A model generated the notes under the pieces. The model was not told where the DNA came from. It worked only from the letters and a program-made list of their open reading frames with translations, and ran no database searches. Both the position numbers and the translations under genes were made by a program. From Anaeramoeba flamelloides (taxonomy: Eukaryota > Metamonada > Anaeramoebidae): a stretch of DNA of 64,000 nucleotides. Location: NCBI GenBank assembly GCA_027625915.1, contig JANTQA010000060.1:6076001-6140000 (forward strand), in the 5' to 3' direction. Below, piece by piece: positions 58,014 through 64,000 of this stretch; the stretch's first letter is position 1, and every line of letters begins with the position of its first letter.

Positions 58014-60811
58014 TTGTTGAATTCTTGATTAGTCGATTAAACTTTCCAAAAGAATAATTGAATAAAAATGAAAAATTAATTATTTAAATATTAACGTATA
58101 TTTTCGAATAATTGTTGTACTAAAAAGGAGTCTTGAATGGAAACGAAAAACGAAAAAAGGCTCAACAATCAAAGAAATTGATTTGAGGGGAAGTAAAGTA
58201 TTTTTTTTTTGTCCTCTGAACCTTACTTTGAAACAGCTTTTTGTTTTAGTTAATAGGGATTATAATGAATATTAGAATTTTCTGAAAAAATTGAAAAATT
58301 AATGATTAATTCATCTTTTCACAATAATGTAGAAAATCTTCAATTTGTGTTTTTTGCTGATAATACTGAAATATTTTTGATAAAATAAAAAACCTGAGAT
58401 AATGAACAAATTCTTGATAATTCAAAAAAATTTGTAATAAATTTAGAAATAGTTTTTATATTTTAGTAAAACTTTATAAAATTTTTTCAATTGTAAATGT
58501 AACAAAAAAAAATATTTAAAAATAATGTAATTGGTGTTTTATTATTTAGTGTTTTTGGGACAGAATAAAATGATATATTAAATTTTTGAGGAGAGTCTAG
58601 GATTTTTTCTGAATAATTGTGAAATTAGTAAAAAAAAATTTTTTATGGTAATAAAATCAGATTTTAGTGATATTTGTCCAAACTCAAGATAACCTTATTT
58701 TCTCTATAATTAATCATTGTAACAAATTTCACTAATGATATCCAACATCAAAAGAGATCATAAGAGAAAAGTGTGTCTGTCTGAAACTCTTTCCTCCTGA
58801 TACAAACTATTGGATTGGGGATGAAATGTATAAAAAATATATTAATAATCTTCTTTTGTTCAAATAGTAAAACAAAGATTGTGTCTTAAAATGATTATTT
58901 AGATGTAAGATTTAAATGCTTAAAATAGCAAAATACTCAGAATACAAAGATTATAAATATTATTCTAAACATTATGTGTGAAAAAAATTTGTGTCTTTGA
59001 GGTGTGTAACATTTCTGATCATCTCTAGACAATATTTAAGAAATGAGTAAAAATTTATTTTTAAATACAATTTGCAAGTCTGTAACATTACTGAAAATTT
59101 TAAAATAACATTTTTGTCTTCTAAAATATCTTTAAAAAACAATATAGTAATATCTAGTTATTCACTTAAATCATCTATCCTGTAAAAGATGGTTCAAGTT
59201 GATCAAATCCTAAACTTATTAAATCCATCATTATCTAAAAAAGATTAATTTAATTAAATAAGCGCCATAATCTTTACCACTCTCAAACATTTTTTAACAT
59301 TAGAAATATATATACATAATATTATCTATTTACCCTAACGGGTGATAACATACAGGTATATACATAAAAGGTGTTTAATCAAAAAAAAAATCATTTATTA
59401 TTTGAGGTATACATTATAATTTAAAAACAAACAATCAAACTACTTTTTTTAAATTTTTTGATCGACATAATTATAGAAAATTGATTTTTTAAAACTATTT
59501 AGTTTGAATTAAATTTCAAATTTTGATATTTTTTTTTATTTTTTTTTGATCATTAAAGTGGATTTGTGGATTATATATATTAAATAGCATTATTAGGGGG
59601 TATTTAATATTATACTTCTATTTAATTCTTTTTTTTTTACTAGAAGAAACTTCAACTTTAACTTTTTAATAATTTTTGAATTGAAACAAATGAAAGGTAT
59701 TTTACAAAAAAATCTTTCAAAGATTAGTTTTATTTTTAAGTTTTAAATACTCACTTCTAATTCAATGATAATTAATCAAACTTGATTTGCTATCTAAATA
59801 CTATCATTATGTTTTTTCCAGTATTTTTTTTTTATTGTTGGTATTTTAAAATAAATATCTTAGAAAATTTTTTTATAATAATTGATAATAAATAATACAA
59901 AAAATAACATTCGAAATTTGAACAATTAATTAATTAATTGTCTCAAATCAATATAATTAGAGAAATGATATTTTTGAATTTAAATTTGTCTTGGTTTTGT
60001 ATCATTATTTTCCGTTTAACTTGGAAAAACTTTTGTATTTTCATCTTCTTTTTCTTTTTTTCTTTGATATTTTATTACTCTTATAGCCAAGAATCTATCT
60101 TTCTGGTTGAAAAATATTTGGGAATTCGTCTTTAATTACACAATAACATAAATTTATGAACGAAAGTGCGATAATATAAATACAGTTCAATGTGATAAAT
60201 AAAAATTCAATAGTGAATTAATAACTAGATAATCCAATTAATATTTTTTATCATATTTGTAGTTCTCTACCTTAAGGAGACTAAATGATCTCTCTAATAT
60301 ATAAAAACCATTATAAAAGTTTTCTTAGTGGATATTTATACATTTTAAAAAAAAAAGGGGGGGGGGCATATAGTTTGAGATAGATCCAAAAAAAATAAAT
60401 AAATAAATAAATAAACAATGAAAATTCAGGGTATATACAGTCCACCAAAGGGTACTACTCCGTTTTCAATTAAAATTAAACTGAATTATCATGTTTTAAT
60501 GCTAGATATTCGCTTTTAAAATAACGATCTTTGGTACTTTTTGCACCATAGTCTTGAAAAAGTTTTTTGAAAATAAAATTAAAAATTTGCTAATTGGTTA
60601 CTTTTTGAACACCCCACTTATAATAAACATTATTGGTTAATAAAAGATTATTGATCAAAAATTATTTTTCAAGATATTTAAAAGTTGACTGAGAAAATAA
60701 AATTTTCGAGGTTCTATTATTATATTTTAAATTTTTAATTTTAAAAAATTTGAATATCTTTTTTTCAAAGTTAAATGGTTATAATCATATCTTTTCAAAG
60801 TATTTTAAATT

Positions 60812-62540
60812 TTAAAAAAATCTTTTAAATGAAGAGCCAACAATTATGACTGTTAAAGAATTCTCGATTGATTTAAATTTAAAAAAATATTATTTTTTTT
60901 TTGATTTTTCCTTTAGGTTTTTTTTAATTTCTGTAATAAACAGAAAATTCTAGAAATTTTAAGTTTATTTCTAATCGTAAAATAATCGATGTTAGTTTTT
61001 CCAGAATTTAAAAGAATTGAGTAACAGCTATGATTTTTCTCTATTCTTTTAAATTCTGGAAAATTTAGAATATTGGTGTGTACTTCGGTTCAGTTTTCCA
61101 AAATTTTTAAGTGGGGAGTAAATTTTAATATTGTATCCTATTCTTTTGAATTTGGAAAATATTTCCTACACTTTTAATAATTTTCATAAGGAATTTTTTT
61201 TTCTTTGTATTGGTTTTATTTTAAGAGTACAACATTTTCAAAACTTTTTGTTATTATCTATCAATTCGTAACAAATTTATTTTTTTATCTACAATACCGG
61301 TACATATCTATTCAATTGAATTTATATTCTAATTTGTAACTGAATTCCTCGACTAGAGGCTTTAAAAGGGATAAATATACTAAATACAATAGATATATTT
61401 GTCTCATGAATTTTAAATTCTATAATTTTGGTTATATTGTGTATAAATTTTATAATTGGTAATGAAAGATTAATGAAAATGGTGTTTTTGTCTAAATAAT
61501 ATTTTTTAATTTTATTTTTTGATACTCGCAAATTATCAAATATTTTATTTTGATTTTTTTCATTTTTCAAATAAAGTCATTATTAGATAAAAATAACCAA
61601 CAAAATTATAAAATGGTCAAAGATACGCGATACAAATCAAACACAAATTCAATTGAATTGAATTGTATAGATTTTGTTGATAAAAAAAATGAATTTTTTT
61701 AAAATTGAAAAATATTTTGCAATTTGAAAGAAAAAACAAGAATATGATTATTTTTTTTTTTGAAATTTAGTATTTTTTGTAGATCCTCAGAAATTTTTTT
61801 TATGTTTATGGAATTTTTTGTAATTGAAGTCCTAGGGATTTTTTTTTTTTTTTTTTGTTATTCTATTCTGTTAAAGGGGTACTATGATTTTTTTTTGAAA
61901 TTTTTAGTTTTTGTACCCTTTTACAACTTTTTATTGTTACTATTCTCTGAGTTTCTTTGTCTTGTACAGAAAACAAACTAGAACTTGTTATGTGGCTTTT
62001 ATTTAATCGATCATCAATAAGAAGGAAAATTACTCTTACTACTTTTTGGTTCACTAACCTGTGAATGTAATAACCACATTGTAAAAAAACAACTATAAAT
62101 TATATCCAAGTATATTATTGAAATGGATTATCATTTGTATGATCATAAAATTCTTTGAGATTTTATATTTTTAAAAAAAATACAAAATGAAAAGAAAAAA
62201 ATTTTTAACCTACAAAAAAACTCATTCTGTTTCTAAAAATTCCAGGTCTTTCAAAACTTTCAAACACTTGAAGACAATTCCCAACACTTACAAACACTTT
62301 CGAACTTTTGAAAAGGGGGAAAGCGTTGTAAAAGTATCAAGGCTTTCTAAAAATCAAGATATTTTTTTAAGTTGATTTCAAAAAATTATTTTTTTATTTT
62401 ATCGCGAGAATGAGGAATAACACGATTTCATGATTTTCCATTATAAAATATAACTCATCGCGATTTTTAAATATTATCACGAATTAAGTGCTAATAAAAA
62501 GATAATATATGTTATCATCAAAACCTCTATTTTGGAAAAA
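60812..62540. repeat. Composite dispersed repeat R1+R2, copy 2
   Basis: About 1.73 kb, colinear with 18663-20855 but shorter and more decayed. The left part is an R1 hairpin cluster (about 60911-61165) with one TTCCAGAATT module in flipped orientation. The right part keeps TCGCGA at 62402, CACGATT at 62421, TCGCGATT at 62458 and TCACGAA at 62477, again at multiples of about 19 bp. It ends at the shared TATGTTATCATCAAAACCTC. Confidence 0.7.
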
Positions 62541-63311
62541 CAATTGTGGAAATTTGTTTTAGAAACAAATGCATCAAAATCTGTTTTGTCGAAAAATTTA
62601 ATCCTCTTGAAGGGTTATCTTAAATAAAGCGGTGGTGAATGAGTTTTGAATCAAAATGTTGTTAAATTATGATTTTTTTTCGATATCCCTTAAGGGAGTA
62701 GCCACGGTATTGAAAAATTTTTCACTTTTTTGCAATTTTGAAAAGGATCAGAAAATAACATTTTTTACTCTGGTTGTAACTCATTGATTTTTTATTATTT
62801 AAAGTACTTCATTCATTAGATTTTTTAAATTTTTTTTTCAATGTCTCAAAGAAATTGCCACAATAGAATGTTGAGTTGAATTGCAAAAAATAGTGTTTTG
62901 AAGGTTGAATAACTTATCTTTTATCCTTCTCTCAGCATTCTATTTGGGAATTTAATTTTTTCATTTTTTATTTTTTTATCATTTTTGAGATTTTTTTAAT
63001 CCTGACAACATTAAGCAATTAGAAATATTTTAATATTAGTGGCATTAGGGATTAATGGATTTTGTTTAAAAAGAACAACAACCTTACAATTGAGAGAATC
63101 ATAAAAGGAAACATAAATGGGACTTAAATAGCTCGAAGGATTCCAAAATTAGAATAATTAAGTCAAATTATTACTTATTAGGATTTTAAATAGTTGGGTT
63201 TAGTGGAATTGGAGAAGTGAATATGATTATATGTTATCAAAGTTTAAACCACAAAATAGCCATAAGTTTTATTCAAATAATCTGAAATTATCTTCTCCCA
63301 AAATTAAAACT

Positions 63312-63860
63312 AAACCCCATTCCAAAAATTTGGACACATCAGAAAATCAAAAATAGGAAAACAAAAACTCAATTTATTATATTTTTCCAAATGTAATATA
63401 AAAACATATTTAAATAACCTAGTATTAATGGTTTTTTAAGTAATCATTTTCATCCAAATATAAGAAAACAATATAAAATAAAAAATCAAAACAAGTCTAT
63501 CCAAAATAAGGAAACAAGCTGAAATGAAAGAGTTTGAACAAAAAATATATTGGTAGATTTGTTAAAATTACACCAACAATGGTTGATCGATCAAATGATA
63601 AGATACCATGCACCAGTTGTATGTGGATTTTTCAATTTTTGATACTCAACTCTAACATTCTATCAACCATCTATAAAAAATTTTCAGATCTAACTAAACA
63701 GATTAAGTAACTGAAAAATTGAAAATGAAAACAAAAACAAAAAAGACAAAAAATGAAATAGTTTGTTGAATTAAAATTAATTTCCAATTGGATGTAAATC
63801 GTATTATTGTTATTTTTCCAACTGTTTAAACTGTGTACTAATTAATTGAATTAAGTTTAT
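63312..63860. repeat. M5 element, copy 3
   Basis: About 550 bp beginning AAACCCCATTCCAAAAATTT and ending near the complement of AAACTTAATTCAATTAATTA. It is colinear with 48046-48580 and has no insertion at either of the sites occupied in the 28722 copy. Confidence 0.8.
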
Positions 63861-64000
63861 TTTAATAAAAAAATAAAAAAATAAAAAAAACTATTTTATC
63901 AATATAATCTCTTTTTTTTAATTGTTGAACATTACTAAAAAAAAAAAAATCAAATAATTTTTTTAAAAAAATTTTTAGAGAATCTCCGATCACACGCCAC

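Larger units (their letters stand above)
58014..64000. other. Right-hand intergenic region, 6.0 kb, no gene seen
   Basis: Upstream of APC4. It contains the second R1+R2 composite (60812-62540), an M5 element (63312-63860) and an A-to-G homopolymer boundary with ten G (60357-60366). Open frames here are short, Phe/Lys/Ile-rich and without family resemblance. The sequence just inside the right edge (63980-64000) becomes slightly less A+T-rich, but too little is present to call a gene. Confidence 0.65.

Noticed and set aside
61760-62375. Several short open frames in the right-hand composite repeat, considered as transposase remnants
   Set aside because: They lie on both strands, are homopolymer-rich, and are not kept in the copy at 18663-20855, so I find no coding signal in them.

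Overview
The window is very A+T-rich eukaryotic nuclear DNA, with long A/T homopolymers, sparse genes and spliceosomal introns of GT...AG type. I can support seven protein-coding genes, six on the minus strand and one on the plus strand. Asn/Lys-rich proteins, an RCC1-repeat/U-box protein and a possible bacterial-type beta-helix gene point to an amoeboid or flagellate protist. An Anaeramoeba-like organism is my best guess, at low confidence. Dictyostelids have similar base composition, but the multi-kilobase introns and long intergenic spaces here do not fit them well. I see no rRNA, tRNA, snRNA or CRISPR, and no retrovirus-like or other virus-like element.

Layout from left to right: (1) 13-7356, minus, the N-terminal HEAT-repeat part of Tra1/TRRAP, the scaffold pseudokinase of SAGA/NuA4-type acetyltransferase complexes; its FAT/kinase-like part must lie beyond the left edge. 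(2) 12264-22496, minus, a nine-exon gene reconstructed here with every junction in phase, coding for a 560-residue protein with seven RCC1 repeats and a C-terminal U-box, probably an E3 ubiquitin ligase. Two of its introns have grown to 3.6 and 4.0 kb and are filled with foldback repeats. (3) 26580-26957, plus, a two-exon 71-residue G-protein gamma subunit with a C-terminal CEIL prenylation box. (4) 31460-33112, minus, an intronless, G+C-richer secreted parallel beta-helix (polysaccharide-lyase-like) protein with an added acidic stalk and membrane anchor, a candidate for horizontal acquisition. (5) 40216-42355, minus, the autophagy E2-like enzyme Atg3, three exons. (6) 46149-46592, minus, the splicing factor Bud31/G10. 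(7) 52287-58013, minus, anaphase-promoting complex subunit 4, two exons with a 3.2-kb intron.

The space between genes and inside large introns is dominated by short non-autonomous DNA elements. I distinguish at least six families with terminal inverted repeats, most flanked by TA as in Tc1/mariner-type elements, including one element carrying two others nested inside it at TA sites. A separate and more unusual family is a chain of several different short hairpin modules joined by linkers, five clusters in the window. Two of these clusters sit at the left end of a roughly 2-kb repeat whose inner part carries arrays of a TCGCGAT-like motif spaced about 19 bp apart.

The genes serve general housekeeping (transcription, splicing, ubiquitin, autophagy, cell cycle) and signalling. 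They do not form a pathway cluster. The most unusual content is the repeat architecture, the beta-helix gene and the RCC1/U-box domain combination.
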